The notes under the pieces: generated by a model
The model's database searches: none
Told to the model about the DNA's origin: nothing
Seen by the model: only the letters and a program-made list of their open reading frames with translations
NCBI GenBank assembly: GCA_020881915.1
Contig: JAJFPB010000003.1
Location: 310,001 to 374,000, forward strand
Reading direction: 5' to 3'
From: Paramyrothecium sp. XJ0827
Lineage: Eukaryota > Ascomycota > Sordariomycetes > Hypocreales > Stachybotryaceae
Length of the DNA stretch: 64,000 nt
Made by a program: the position numbers and the translations under genes
Shown here: in pieces, positions 22,145-33,444 of the stretch
Layout of the letters: each line of letters begins with the position of its first letter
How positions within the stretch are numbered: the stretch's first letter is position 1

Positions 22145-23389
22145 TTATGCAAGCCGAACCTAAGAATAGCGGCAAGTTTGAGCGTTCGATGCGACGAGGA
22201 TGGGCCATAACCCACGGGCAATACGATTCAACCACAAGGACTACGATGAACTCGTGTAGTAGACTGGATCTGCCGAGGCATAGAAATTCCATTCCACTGA
22301 TCCGATATTGAGCTTGACTTACTGGCTATGGGTGAATGCATATCGAGCACCATGGGACCCAACACGGTACGTGTTATTACTCACAACATACGTTATTCTT
22401 TGGCCTATATCAAAAAGAAACATGGCTGAAGATGGCCAAAAACCAAATGAAACCCTCAAGCATTTCTGGGATATCACATGTGTTGTGTCAAGGACGGTGG
22501 CAGTGCAGGTGAAACTATTCCTGGATAGTAAACCAGCCTCTACAATCCGAGGCATGTCTAGATGATACATCTCGTTGACTACTTCAAGTCGAGATCTATA
22601 GGAGACTCGGGTTTAATCAATTAGAGCCAAACTCTACTCGTATACTTGAAAATGATAATCAATGACTGATAATAGATATACCAGTATATATTACTAATGG
22701 GTGTAGATGTATCATGAGTAAGATAATAATAACGATTATCCAGTTATACCATGCATCTAGATGCTGAGTAAGTCATTATGGGCCAGTTACATCCCATGGG
22801 ACATTGGGCTGTCAGGGCTGGGATGGTGGTGATAAGATGAAGCAACAATCGACTGTGGTGCGAAAACACCACTACAAGTGCAACAGAATGGAGCGATGGT
22901 GAGGCGCTTGGCAGATCCAGGGCCGATGGTGGTCTGGTCTAAAGGGCTGCCCCAATCTGCCTTATCTGTGAAACAACGCCTTCCACAACGCTAGCGGCTC
23001 GATCCTCGGCTCGAATCGTCGACACGGTGGTTCACGCCCCCCCTTGATTCGTCCCACTTGGCGTGCTCGTCATCAGCGAGCTCTACCAAGACCGGCAAAC
23101 CCCCATCCAGCCTAGGCCACCGGCCCACCGCGCCTAAACTAGGCGTGCTTGGGAAGCTGGCGTGATGCTGTCCCGTAAACATGATCGAGGCCGCGCCCAC
23201 TCTGGTTCCGCAATCACAAGTTCGGGGTCCTCGGGCTTGATGAGTTATAATACGCCTCGCCGACCCCGCTCGGCCGTGCCAGCTCATCATCGCCGCTACT
23301 GGTCCTGTGTCTTGACTTTTTTTCAGAGTTCGTCCGGAACCAAATCCACCCCCGTCAACTGCTGAGTTCGGCAGCACACTTCATCCAAA
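22145..23389. other. Spacer with AT-rich tract and probable promoter
   Basis: The tract at about 22610-22760 is markedly AT-rich with many TA steps; the part from 22900 to 23389 is GC-richer. A TATAA-like element at about 23245-23250 lies some 140 nt before the SIS gene start. A 128-codon minus-strand frame at 22991-23377 has no motif and is not called. Confidence 0.45.
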
Positions 23390-24214
23390 ATGCTGCCCCC
23401 GTACTCTCAATCCGCCATTCGGTTCGGTTTGTGCAGTCGTGCCCCGGCTGAGCTCACGCTTAGTGTGAAAAAGTCGGACAAGACGCATGTCCCTAGATCC
23501 CCCATCCCCAAATCTCCAATTAGATTGGTTGCCCTGGAAGATAAACCCGACCCAACGGACTCATCATACGAGGATCGTCTGGACGGTGCACTCCATGTTC
23601 TTCGCACAGAGGCGCAAGCCCTACACATCTTATCCGGCCTGTATGCTTCGGACCGAACCTGTCGCGATGGCTTCTTTCGGTCCATCGACGCCATCACACA
23701 GGCAAGGCATAGTTATGGCAAGGTGGTCTTCGTCGGGGTCGGGAAGTCGGGCTGGATCGCCCAGAAACTTACGGCAACATTCACGAGCCTGGGCGTGCCG
23801 GCTGTCTTTCTTCACCCTACCGAGGCGCTCCACGGAGATCTCGGAATCGTGGGAGAGATGGACACCATCATCATGATCACCTTCAGTGGCAAGACATCAG
23901 AGCTAATGCTGCTTGTGCCGCATCTGCACAAGTCCTGTCCACTCATCGTCTTGAGCTCTCCAACATCAATAGACGGCTGCCGGCTTGCTGAGCTGCGGCC
24001 CGACCTCATTCTGCTCCCGGCTCCGATCCCCGAGCCCGAAGTTGAATCCTTTGGTGTTTCTGCGCCTACGACTTCCACAACGATGGCCCTTGCCGTGGGT
24101 GATGCCCTGGCATACGTCGCCTCTAGGGAGATCCACAGCTCCGTTTCGGCGGTCTTTGGCAAGAATCACCCTGGAGGGGCTATCGGACAGTCTTACGCCA
24201 AGGGTCGTCACTGA
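23390..24214 (+). CDS. SIS-domain sugar-phosphate isomerase, KpsF/GutQ (arabinose-5-phosphate isomerase) type
   Basis: Single-exon 274-aa protein. From residue 65 on it reads as a KpsF/GutQ/KdsD-type SIS domain: VGVGKSGWIAQKL (115-127), LHPTEALHGDLG (141-152), ITFSGKTSE (163-171), PTTSTTMALAVGDAL (226-240) and NHPGGAIG (259-266). In bacteria these enzymes interconvert D-ribulose 5-phosphate and D-arabinose 5-phosphate. Unlike bacterial KdsD, there is no CBS-domain pair; the protein stops right after the SIS domain. Residues 1-60 are a Ser/Pro/Lys-rich leader, possibly a targeting sequence. It lies 1.2 kb downstream of the Ara2-type gene on the same strand. In a fungus without KDO the enzyme could supply D-arabinose for D-erythroascorbate; that link is inference. 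Other SIS isomerases cannot be excluded. Confidence 0.85.
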   Translation: MLPPYSQSAIRFGLCSRAPAELTLSVKKSDKTHVPRSPIPKSPIRLVALEDKPDPTDSSYEDRLDGALHVLRTEAQALHILSGLYASDRTCRDGFFRSIDAITQARHSYGKVVFVGVGKSGWIAQKLTATFTSLGVPAVFLHPTEALHGDLGIVGEMDTIIMITFSGKTSELMLLVPHLHKSCPLIVLSSPTSIDGCRLAELRPDLILLPAPIPEPEVESFGVSAPTTSTTMALAVGDALAYVASREIHSSVSAVFGKNHPGGAIGQSYAKGRH

Positions 24215-25175
24215 TGGTCCAGGGTGATGACTTCAACGAATGGTATTTCTAGAATTGTGTGAGCGAATGGGATTTACGGAAGGCGTTGGGGTCACTTTGA
24301 ACATCTAGCAAAAAATACGCAGATGATATCCGGGATTTTCGTTCAAGCATTCTGTCTCGATAGCAACGAGTATAAACCACAGCTGCCAATATGACGTTTT
24401 GTAAGCTTGTAGAACGCAGTACATCTATTTCTCTGACATTCCTTTATATCATCGGCAGCTTCATCTCTACCTGTAACTCAGCTTTTATGATCCCCCGGGG
24501 CACTATCAGACATTGAATGAATGACTTCCAACACGGAGCCCATGCTTGTCTTTCACCAAAAGCATTTTCCATGGGGACATATCGACTACTGCAAGGCTTG
24601 AGTCCAATTGTCGCATATAACCAGCCGTTGTCCAGTGTTTGCCGGCTGTTTGAGCGGGCCATGCTGCTTTTGGACGAATAGTTCCGCCGAGATGCTAGAA
24701 CGTTGGGTTCAGCCTCCTGCACACGTCTCAAGACTTGAGACTTCTGTGGGGTCCTCCAGAAGCTATGGAGATGGAGTGTCGGCTAAAGTTAGCACCACGG
24801 CCAACACTACACTTTGTTTCACCTGAGCTGTACTAGCCGCGTCGTACTTATTAGCTAGTCCGTGACATTCCTCGCACGTCCCCCGAATTAGAGGTTCTAT
24901 CCATAGTATCCATAGATTGAGCTTGTTACGGGCCATTACACGCTATTTAGAATCGAGGATTCGGATAGATAAGGTGCATAGAGAAATCAAGAGCTAAGAA
25001 AGGCCGGCAACGTGTCTCAAACTCAACGCGGGCATAGCATAGTACCTCGAGGAACGGACATTGTCTGCTGACCCCGTTTCCTCAAGTGCTTGCCCTTCTA
25101 CCAGTCTAAACTGTGACCTTAACATGCTGTTTTATTGATTTTCTGCTGCTGCCAGCTTTGGACTCTCTTTGCAGC
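24215..25175. other. Intergenic region
   Basis: About 0.96 kb between the SIS gene and the MFS gene on the same strand. Short frames only. It must contain the MFS promoter; I could not identify a clear TATA element. Confidence 0.45.
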
Positions 25176-27107
25176 ATGTCTGACATTAGCTGGCCGGCAG
25201 GGAGACCGGCCTTGCCAGGGCTCGCCGTATTGGCAAATGACAATGAAGTCGCACCGAAGCCGATCAAGAAGACGAGATGGGCACCACTACCCCCAAAACC
25301 ACCTCCGGTTCCGGATGACCCTCCAAGGAGATACTCGCTGTCAGCAGTGCGCAGCTCCTGGGCTCGGCGCAAAACGATATTATGGCAGCAGCGAGATGTT
25401 CCTCCAATGCCACGATTGAGCACGCTCTCATGGTATTATGATGCCAGTGCCGAGATCGACGATGTGTTCAACGAGAAGACGATCCTGCCGCCTCGTTGGT
25501 CCTTCTACGTACCAGATTTTGAGTTTGACGCCAGCGAGTTCGATCGAGACGGTTCTGATAACGAGGTCAAGATGGCGAAAGGCTTCCGAGTGGATTTCAT
25601 GCCTGGTGATCCACGAAATCCTCAAAACTGGTCTGCCGGCTATCGCGTGCTCGTCACAATTATGTTTGCATACACCACATTGGCCACAGGAATATATTCG
25701 ACTTCGTATACCAGTGGTATCCCACAGATGGTCGAGGAACTCAGAGTCGTTGACACGTCTGTTCCATTGCTTGGGATTTCCTTGTATCTCGTTGGTCTAG
25801 CCCTCGGTGCATTGTTCATGGCGCCCCTCAGCGAGACCTTTGGTCGACGGCCCATGTACATTGTAGGACTCTCCGTATTTCTTATCCTCATTCCGGCAGC
25901 GGCTCTTGCGCAGAACATCACCACAATTATTGTAGCACGTTTCCTTGGGTAAGTCTAGACTTCTGAAGCGTGTAGCCGATAAGCTGACAACAAGCTAGGG
26001 CCGTGGCGGGAAGTGTCATGCTCTCAAATACTGGAGGCTCCATCGTGGACATCACTCCGCCGAAATATCTCCCGTTGGCACTTTCCGTGATTTCCTTTGG
26101 GCCGCTAAATGGCCCAGTCCTCGGGCCCCTGATTGTGAGTGCCAAGGGTGTATGGGTGTCACTCCAAAACTGACACTGAGCATTAGGGTGGATTCGTTGT
26201 GCAAGCCTGGGGTTGGCGTTGGTTGAACTGGCTTTCGCTAATTTCGACGGCCCCCGGGGCTCTGTTCATCATGACCATCCCTGAAACGTATCGGCCATCA
26301 CTGCTTCGGAAACTTGCTGCTACAAGAAGGCGGATGCACAGCGACAATCGCTACTGGTCCGACTTCGATACCAAGGTTAGCCTCCTGAAGAGGGTCCGCG
26401 TCGCCATTTCTCGACCCTTCGTTCTCTCTTTTACGGAGCCTGTGTTATTTCTTTGGAATATCTATATCTCTGTGATTTATGCGATTGTACAGATGGCCTA
26501 TGTCGCCTTCCCAATTGTCTATCAGGACGAACGCGGCTTGTCGGTAGCCATCTCTGGGCTGACCTTTGGCGGTGTCTTCGTCGGAATCACACTCGTGCTG
26601 GTCTCAGAACCGATATTACGCAGAATTGTGAATCGCCATCCGACTAATCCAGCAACGAATCGTCCAGAGCCGGAAGCCACTGTGCTGATCATCTGCATCG
26701 GCGCGGTCTTAGCACCTCTGGGTCAGCTTATGTTTGCGTTCACTGCACTGCCTACCAACATCCCCATCTACTGGAGCGTCGCTGCTGGCATTCCCTTCGG
26801 GTACGGTTTTGGTCTAGTCTTCATATATGGCACCAACTATATTGCAAGTGTTTTTGGTCTATATGCAACGTCAGCCTCGGCTGGAAATCTCATCTTCAGG
26901 TCAATCTTCGGTGCTATCCTGGTTCTATTCGGTAAGGCAATGTATCAGGCCCTAACACCTAGGGGCGCTGGAATTACTCTAGGCATTGTCGAGGCCGCGC
27001 TGTTACCAGTCCCTCTGGCATTTTATAAATGGGGCGGGAAGATTCGACGGAAGAGCAAATTAATCAGGAGTCTGGAAGAAGAAGCATATAAAGCTACGAA
27101 AGCATAG
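25176..27107 (+). CDS. MFS transporter, DHA1 type
   Basis: Exons 25176-25948, 25999-26134 and 26187-27107 join in frame to 609 aa (introns 50 and 52 nt). After a long cytosolic N-terminus (about 150 residues, Pro-rich, no membrane helix) comes DPRNPQNWSAGYR, the signature just before helix 1 in fungal DHA1 drug:H+ antiporters and polyamine carriers. The motif-A loop APLSETFGRRP and a motif-C-like GPLNGPVLGPLIGG are present, and about 12 hydrophobic segments can be counted. The protein should sit in the plasma membrane and export small molecules in exchange for protons. The ATG at 25176 is the first in frame; the upstream open frame has only a GTG. Its place after the D-arabinose block may be coincidence, as DHA1 carriers are very common. 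Confidence 0.88.
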
Positions 27108-29217
27108 ACTCGGTACACTGTTTCAAGATTCATGTTGGTGCGAAAGTGATTCATCTACAATCAGGCTTGATATAAACATCTCAATTCTTAATATAGGCAT
27201 TTCATGTGGGAATATTCAAATACTGATGCTACTAGTAAGATTTGGACCGAAACACCACACCCTACCTAGTCGAGGATAAGGTCGAATAGCATGGGACCAT
27301 TCGATCCCAGGAAAAGCTTGAACTTGATAAAAGAGGATGTCAATTCCGGGCCTGACTCACCTAAATGGGACACTAAGCTCCCTTACTTATGTACATGATT
27401 TTTACATGATTTTTACAGACCTCTGAGCTTGCCTGAAGGAGCTATAGTGACTAAAGCAAGATGCATTTCCCTTACTCACCCAATCGCACCACGACAAAAC
27501 GATTATGGTGGAGAGGTCTAACAAAATGGATTTGGAAGAATAGTCAAGTCGATAACGAACTATGGACACCCTAGGCTATGCCCTTCTTGCGATGCTTGAA
27601 CCTTGTATTCCTCGGTGGCCGCTTGCCATGGCCTCCACATCAAGGCATTATGGCTGGGGCTGTAGTGAGTTAAAACTGCCAGCTTTCTCTGGTCTCGGAA
27701 GTTATGGGAACTCCCTCCTCGTCATGTTTCCCTGGTGTACTAGATGCTTACGGGAGTGTATCAAGGACGAATGGATAATTGCCAAGCTTACAAAGTGAAT
27801 GCATGCGCTCATCCAATCAAAGTACATTTCTACTGCCTAAGTCGCTGCCTAATTTAAGCTGCCTGCGTTCCGTTATCATGAGCTTGATGCCTCCCATGAG
27901 ATGGACGGAAGAATGTGAAAAGGGAGGAGATTACTAGTAGCCGCCGTTTTTTCTTCCCAGTCTTTAGTCCCGGACTTGAAATACTGCATTCTCACCAGAA
28001 GAGCCCTTCGACTGCATACATAGCGGGGAATTTATTAGACATGGCTCAATATCACTCGCCATTTTCTCGCCAGGAAAACACAATGCATGTGCAGCAGGGT
28101 TGACTACAAATTTGTACCAGATATGGCACCGCGAAGGGGACGAAATTGTTAGGTCTGCGAAACAGCAGGATTTTCTGAAACTGGAATGGTAGGAACCCTT
28201 CGACATGGAATAAATCTGTAGTTAGTGATCGAAATATGAGTATGATCCTTCATTGCGGCCTACTCTTGATGATACTCCCGAGCTCAACTGAGTCAATCGG
28301 ACATGCCAGCAGCGTTTCTGTTCCCACTCCGCTCGCCGCTTACTTAACTCCCCTTATCCGTACTCCTAGTCGACTTCCCTTTCCTCCGTGCCCTGATAAG
28401 ACGTTGTAGTCAACGGTTCATTTAGAGGTCGCTCCCTACCCTAGACACTTGTCGCCATGACCTAGGCGGCCGTTCTGGCTTCTGATTACCCTAAGTCAAT
28501 GTATGAATTGTATCAATATGGATCAATTGCTTGACAAGTTTCGAGTTGTCTCGAAGATCTACAACGTCGGGATTGATTATTCAGCTTTTGGTGACGCTTT
28601 TGCGTTTAACACAGCAAGGAGGCTATAGCGTGCCTGGATGATTTACGCTCCTAAACGAACTCACAGACAGTCAAGCAACTCTGCCCCAGGTGTGGAATAC
28701 TTATTGCTTAAATTTCTTCGGATTGCAGCCTAAGGTAGCTATCTTTCATTGTCTTTACGTTGAGCTATAAGTTATGCCAGTTATGCTTTAATATACCCTT
28801 TATTAGTGTAATAAGAGACTTATGTTTGTTCCTGGAGTCACCCAGCAACAGCGTATACGGGAAACGATAAGATAAAGCTCCTTTTTGTCTTACCTTAGTG
28901 GGCTTCGCAGGTGGAGATGCCGCAGCAGCGAGCCAGAGAGTGGTCCTAGCGTGCTCCGCCACCTCGTATTCTTGGGCTTATCCTCTCCAAATTTAGCTTA
29001 GGCGTCATGCAACACTTTTCGGACGTTCGGCAGCCTGATTCTGTTCAAAAGACAACTTCTCCATCAAACCTGCTCAGAAAAGGGGAAGGACGAAAGGCAA
29101 AGGATATCTCAAACTTCACTTCACTCGCTTCGTTCACGGGAGCAGCAAACTCAGGTCCGGTCTCAGCACGTTCCTTCTCCTTCCGATCTCTTCAGAGAGT
29201 CACTACTAGCGTCAATC
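27108..29217. other. Gene-poor spacer, 2.1 kb
   Basis: No frame above about 80 codons has recognisable content. A short tandem duplication of an 11-nt unit (ACATGATTTTT) lies at about 27392-27415. No RNA gene or long repeat seen. Confidence 0.5.
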
Positions 29218-30427
29218 ATGGCGGAGGGAAGGGTTAGTGAAGGATATGCTCGAGAGAGCGTTTCCCAGCACGACCAAGATGATGCCGAAAATGCTAGTCG
29301 CAGCAAGAACATTATTTCTGATGATACAATGCCGGCTATCATCGAGCTACTCGTTCTCGGTAAGCCGAAGAGGTACATTGAGGAAAACGTCCTGCTAACC
29401 TGTGGACGCGTCATCAGACGAACTTGAGACGGCGAATGCCGACAGAAGCAGGGGCGGTGAGCAGGCCGAAGAGGTTGCCAGTAAGTCTCTACACCATGCG
29501 GGAATACCCAGAATTTTCGTTAACAGCCCAACAGATTATCCATCCACATCTCAGTCGCCAAATAGGCGTAGCCAGCATGTCCGGCAAGTGAGTCAGGGCA
29601 AAGTAATGACGGCTGCTCAATTTGAGATGTATCGCCACGCAATTGGTTTACATTCCAGCACCAAAAGCTCTGATGACGAGGATTCTCAAGACGAGTATGA
29701 TGACAAGGACGAGGATGAGGAGCAGAAAAGGGCCGCTGCCACCAAACAAAGACAACGACAGCAAGCCTATTTGGCGGCTCAACGGCTCGAGCGGAGTAAA
29801 ATCTCCGGAGGGGAAGACAGGAAACCACCAGAAGCAAACCCAGACATTGAGGTTGCCTTTGAAGGTTGGAATGGGCAATCAAGAACGCCTAGCCCTTCGT
29901 TCAATCCTTCCAGCAGTCGGAGCAGCCCAGGGGTCCAGCCCCACGATGACGATGACGACGTTCCGCTAGGGTTGCTTATCAGGTCCCAAACGCCGAGAAC
30001 GGCCGGAGCTGGGAAGCAACAGCTGGGAATGCACGGGGAGCAGTCAAATCACTACCATCACCAGTATCAAGGCCATAAATTTGTAGAACGTCCACAGACC
30101 AGACTGCGCTCACATAGCCCGGGACCCCAGCTACGCTCATACCCGACCTTGGCTGTGCCATCACCCCATCTGCACATCCCGAACCACGGTATGAGACATC
30201 AGAGGGGCGCCTCCATGGGTCTCCACATGAGCATGGGGAATCACTCGCTACTCTCTTTGGCGCCACAACCACAGCCTCAGTTACAGAGACCGCATAGCTC
30301 TGGTGGTCTTATTGCTGCGATAGATCACCTCCAAAGCCCAGGTCCTCGCAAAAGCCATGTTGGTCCCCCAAAAGATTTTCTCGGAATTCCTTCGAACCCT
30401 CCCAAGTTTTACGGCCGATGGACATAG
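29218..30427 (+). CDS. Acidic, low-complexity conserved fungal protein of unknown function
   Basis: Two exons, 29218-29359 and 29418-30427, join in frame to 383 aa across a 58-nt GT...AG intron. Around residues 115-180 there is the block GKVMTAAQFEMYRHAIGL followed by a strongly acidic stretch and a Gln/Arg-rich likely coiled coil. I recall similar blocks in conserved but uncharacterised Pezizomycotina proteins with a KVMTAAQF motif, a DDE-rich run and a 'DDDVPLGLL' motif (here near 235-243). The rest is Ser/Pro/His-rich and probably disordered. No catalytic motif, signal peptide or membrane helix is visible. My memory of the family is of longer proteins, and open pieces downstream (30480-30880) could be leftover C-terminal exons, so this copy may be shortened. 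Confidence 0.65.
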
Positions 30428-31700
30428 TTCAACATGGAGACGACGCTCGGGGAGGGAACTTGTGCGTTTGTCAAATAATCTCGTCAACACTCGAAAAAGT
30501 CGAGGAAAATTTCAAGGGCACAAATTGGATATCTGGATACTGCAAAGGTGGAAAAGGGTGATGAAGGATGCTTCAATGGTGTTAAGCTAGCACTTGACAT
30601 GGGAACACCACGCGCTCCGCCGAGTATTGGTGTGAGAACGCCAAAGGAAAAGGAGAAGGCGTTTTACGGTAATGAACGCATAACGGCTTTTAAATCAGCT
30701 TGGAATTTGTTTGAATAATACTTTAATAATCTAATATTGGGTTCCAGAGAAGCTCGGTTGACGGCAGCAAGTGATGCTCTGGATGCTGCTTACCGGTCAT
30801 ATCAGCCCAAGATCAATCAGAGGCTGAGCGAGATAACTCGAACAAACACCTCACATTTGCTCCTATGTGCGCTTCTGATAATGTGGCGCCACCGCAGGCT
30901 TCAGCCCCAAGACAATGGACGGCAATCCACCAGTCTAAGTGGTTATACACCTTGATGCCAGAAGCCAAAATTGACCGCTCATCGAACAATTCATTCCAAG
31001 GTAGAACTTCTGTTTGGTCTGCGATCCCCATGTGTCGGGTGACAGGACAAATATCGCCGCATAATCAAGCCAAGCTGAACTTCAAAATCCTGCGCGCTCC
31101 AACAGTCGGGTCTCGGACGTCTTGTTCAGTTTCCCCCGAGTGTCGATTGATTTGTCGAATCCAACTAACCGACATTTGCTTCTCTGACACTTCAAAGAAC
31201 TTGGGTCACGTGTGCCAGAATTCCTGCCTTGTTGCTGCCCCCTTTTGCATCTGGATTAATGACCATCCAACAGGCGCCACCCGTTTGTAGGATTTGATCT
31301 GCCCGCTGTTACTGAGTATGGCAGGGCTCAGCGCACTGCCAGTCCTGTGTCACCCCAATCTGCTTTATCGCAGCGCAGCTGACTTGTGCATTAGGCCATG
31401 ATTGCCCGTGGAACAGGGGTCCTAGAGGAGGGGCAGTCGCTGCCACAGTGGCGATGTGATGTTCGGATCCTTCCCCGTGCTGACAGCTAAGTTACTAGAA
31501 GGCTGTAAACCCCCATCTGTCTGTCAGCCCTTTGTGAGGTGATTCAAATCTCCCTCAAGCACCGCGTTCTAATACAAACACATGCTGGTTGCGAAAATAA
31601 GACTAGCAGCAGCGTTTCGCCGCCGACAGGTCTAGTAAGTCAAGACGGCATCAACCTGAAAAGACCCAAACTTCATTGGGAAAGTCCGTTTCAGCACACA
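30428..31700. other. Spacer with possible C-terminal remnants
   Basis: At 30480-30665 a stop-free stretch with protein-like composition (ending TPKEKEKAFYG before a GTAATG) and at 30747-30850 another (EARLTAASDALDAAYRSYQ) may be exons belonging to the preceding gene. I could not connect them: the best donor/acceptor pair gives a stop, and a TAA at about 30475 intervenes. The rest shows no gene. Confidence 0.35.
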
Positions 31701-32700
31701 ATGAGGGTATCACTTAGTCTTGCTGCTGTCAACGTCGTCATTTTGCTCGCCCTGAGCTTGTCGAGTGCCAATCCGCTAGCATCCATTTTTCGGAGATTCC
31801 AGCTCAACCAAGACCAAGCAGGTCCTCGAGCTTCCACGGAACAGCTTAGTAGTCGTCCGTTGACACCATTGGGACGGTTCCGCAATGTGGCGCAACATGC
31901 AACCACTTTTCCAAAGCAAGATTTTCTAGGCTCGGACGGATGGCAACTCTTAAGGACCTTGACTGTGGAAAAATTGATGTCATTTATGCGAGTCCCCCCT
32001 ACAGACCTCCAGGACAAATGCGTCTTCTACACAAAAGCAGAGGAGCCCAGTGGTCCTGAAAAGTTGTCGACATATGCAAGAACGTGGGCAAATCTCCACA
32101 ACAAGTTGAGCGTTTGGGTAAGTTTGCGATGAAAACAAGACCGTCTCCCGATTGACGATTACGCAGCATTTGTGGCCCAATAAGGATATGGCTCTACAAG
32201 ATCCAGGAGTCAAGGACTTTTACAGCATCGACGAGGAGCAAAGCTGGCTTCATAGCATCGCGAAACTACCAAAATTGACAACGCCGTATCCGACGACCCA
32301 ATACTTCGAGAGAATGTCCGGCGCGATGGCTCGGTCCTGCAGGGGAGAAATTTTTGTTCTTACACATCGCCCTGAAGAATTGCAGAAGTACTCAACCCTT
32401 CCTGACGAAACGTCTCAGGACTTTGGAAATATCTGGGGCAATATTGAGCGACCAATTCTTCTTTCTTTATATGAAAAAGGCCAGGTTGGTCCATTCTACC
32501 TGCTCGATATCCGTGCTTGGGTCACCGGAAATGAGGCATTCCCTGTTTACGAGTACGACATCGTCACGGAGACGGCCAAATTGACGCGCAAAGTGTTGTT
32601 GAGAAGATCATTGAGCGATGGCGATGCGCAGTGGACGGATGGTGTAGCAAGCGAACTAGAAGGCCGCGATTACTTTGCCGGTTGGTACCGGAATTATTAA
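31701..32700 (+). CDS. Secreted protein of unknown function
   Basis: Two exons, 31701-32117 and 32167-32700, join in frame to 316 aa across a 49-nt GT...AG intron (GTAAGT donor). The N-terminus is a convincing signal peptide (hydrophobic core VNVVILLALSL, cleavage near residue 23). After a linker, the mature part has sparse cysteines and the segments CVFYTKAEEP, WANLHNKLSVWHLWPN, FERMSGAMARSCRGEIFVLT and GNIWGNIERPILLSLYEKG, which look like a folded globular domain rather than low complexity. The pattern 'MARSCRGE...IWG.IE.P' resembles fungal secreted proteins I have seen annotated only as hypothetical. No catalytic motif can be named. The ATG at 31701 is chosen because the signal peptide starts there; the frame is open 54 codons further upstream without need. 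An effector or secreted enzyme is possible. Confidence 0.7.
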
Positions 32701-33444
32701 TGGGGCAATGCAGGCTCATGTTTATTCAAGTATAGAGGTATGAATGCACAGGGCATGGTGAACATGTTGCCCAGGTAGAAACGACAGTAGAGCAATGTCT
32801 TTGTTTGATGAACACTTCATTCTAGTTTCGTGACTAGAACGAGCCTCCCACGATGAACTATCCTCACGTCCAGTCTCGCAGGGTGCCGCGATAGCTACGT
32901 AGGAGTGACTGGGCCAAGTCATGCGGCATACCCACTACTCTTTTCCTAAAACAACCTTGAAATTCAGGTCCTGCGCAATCTGGGTTATATAATGGAGGCA
33001 AAGCCTACTGGGAAGACATATCAATAAGCCATTTCGTCCTAGTCTCTATTCTCAAACTATATTGACTCTCGTGCAACGGAATGAGGCCGTGGTAGTAGAT
33101 TGGCCCTGAATGACAGAATACCGCACGGCACTTCATGTTTGATTGAGAAAATATCCCTTTCCAGGATACCCAGAAACGCCAAAACTGTCAGGGGCCAAGA
33201 TGTTACAGATCTAAGATAGCAGTATCAGAATAGCCCTAGCCCTATAGCTAAGGAATTTGGATATATAAGGGCCATTCAAGGCAAGGAGACCAAGGAAGGT
33301 CAAGGATCAATATTATCATCTAGCTATAGCTAGCTTCCAAGGTCAAGGAATACAGCTATGTTGCCCACAGTCACTCCGCTTGCAAACCCCTGAGGGCTAT
33401 AGGGCCGGATCAGCCCTATAGCTTCTGACAAAAAGTTTCCAAAA
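32701..33444. other. Spacer with CTATAG palindromes
   Basis: Two convergent genes end here. The left half has nothing recognisable. The right part (33230-33425) is rich in CTATAG palindromes and short CAAGG direct repeats, described separately. Confidence 0.6.
33231..33422. repeat. CTATAG palindrome cluster with a perfect 10-bp hairpin
   Basis: CTATAG occurs four times in about 190 nt. At 33320-33333 it sits in a 14-nt perfect palindrome (CTAGCTATAGCTAG). At 33396-33405 and 33413-33422 the arms GCTATAGGGC and GCCCTATAGC pair perfectly over a 7-nt loop, 23-49 nt beyond the stop of the short-chain dehydrogenase. Short CAAGG(T/A) repeats lie between. It may be a 3' UTR structure, a decayed MITE, or chance in AT-rich DNA. 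Confidence 0.6.

Noticed and set aside
22991..23377. Minus-strand frame of 128 codons upstream of the SIS gene
   Set aside because: Gly/Arg-rich, no motif, sits in a GC-rich promoter region.
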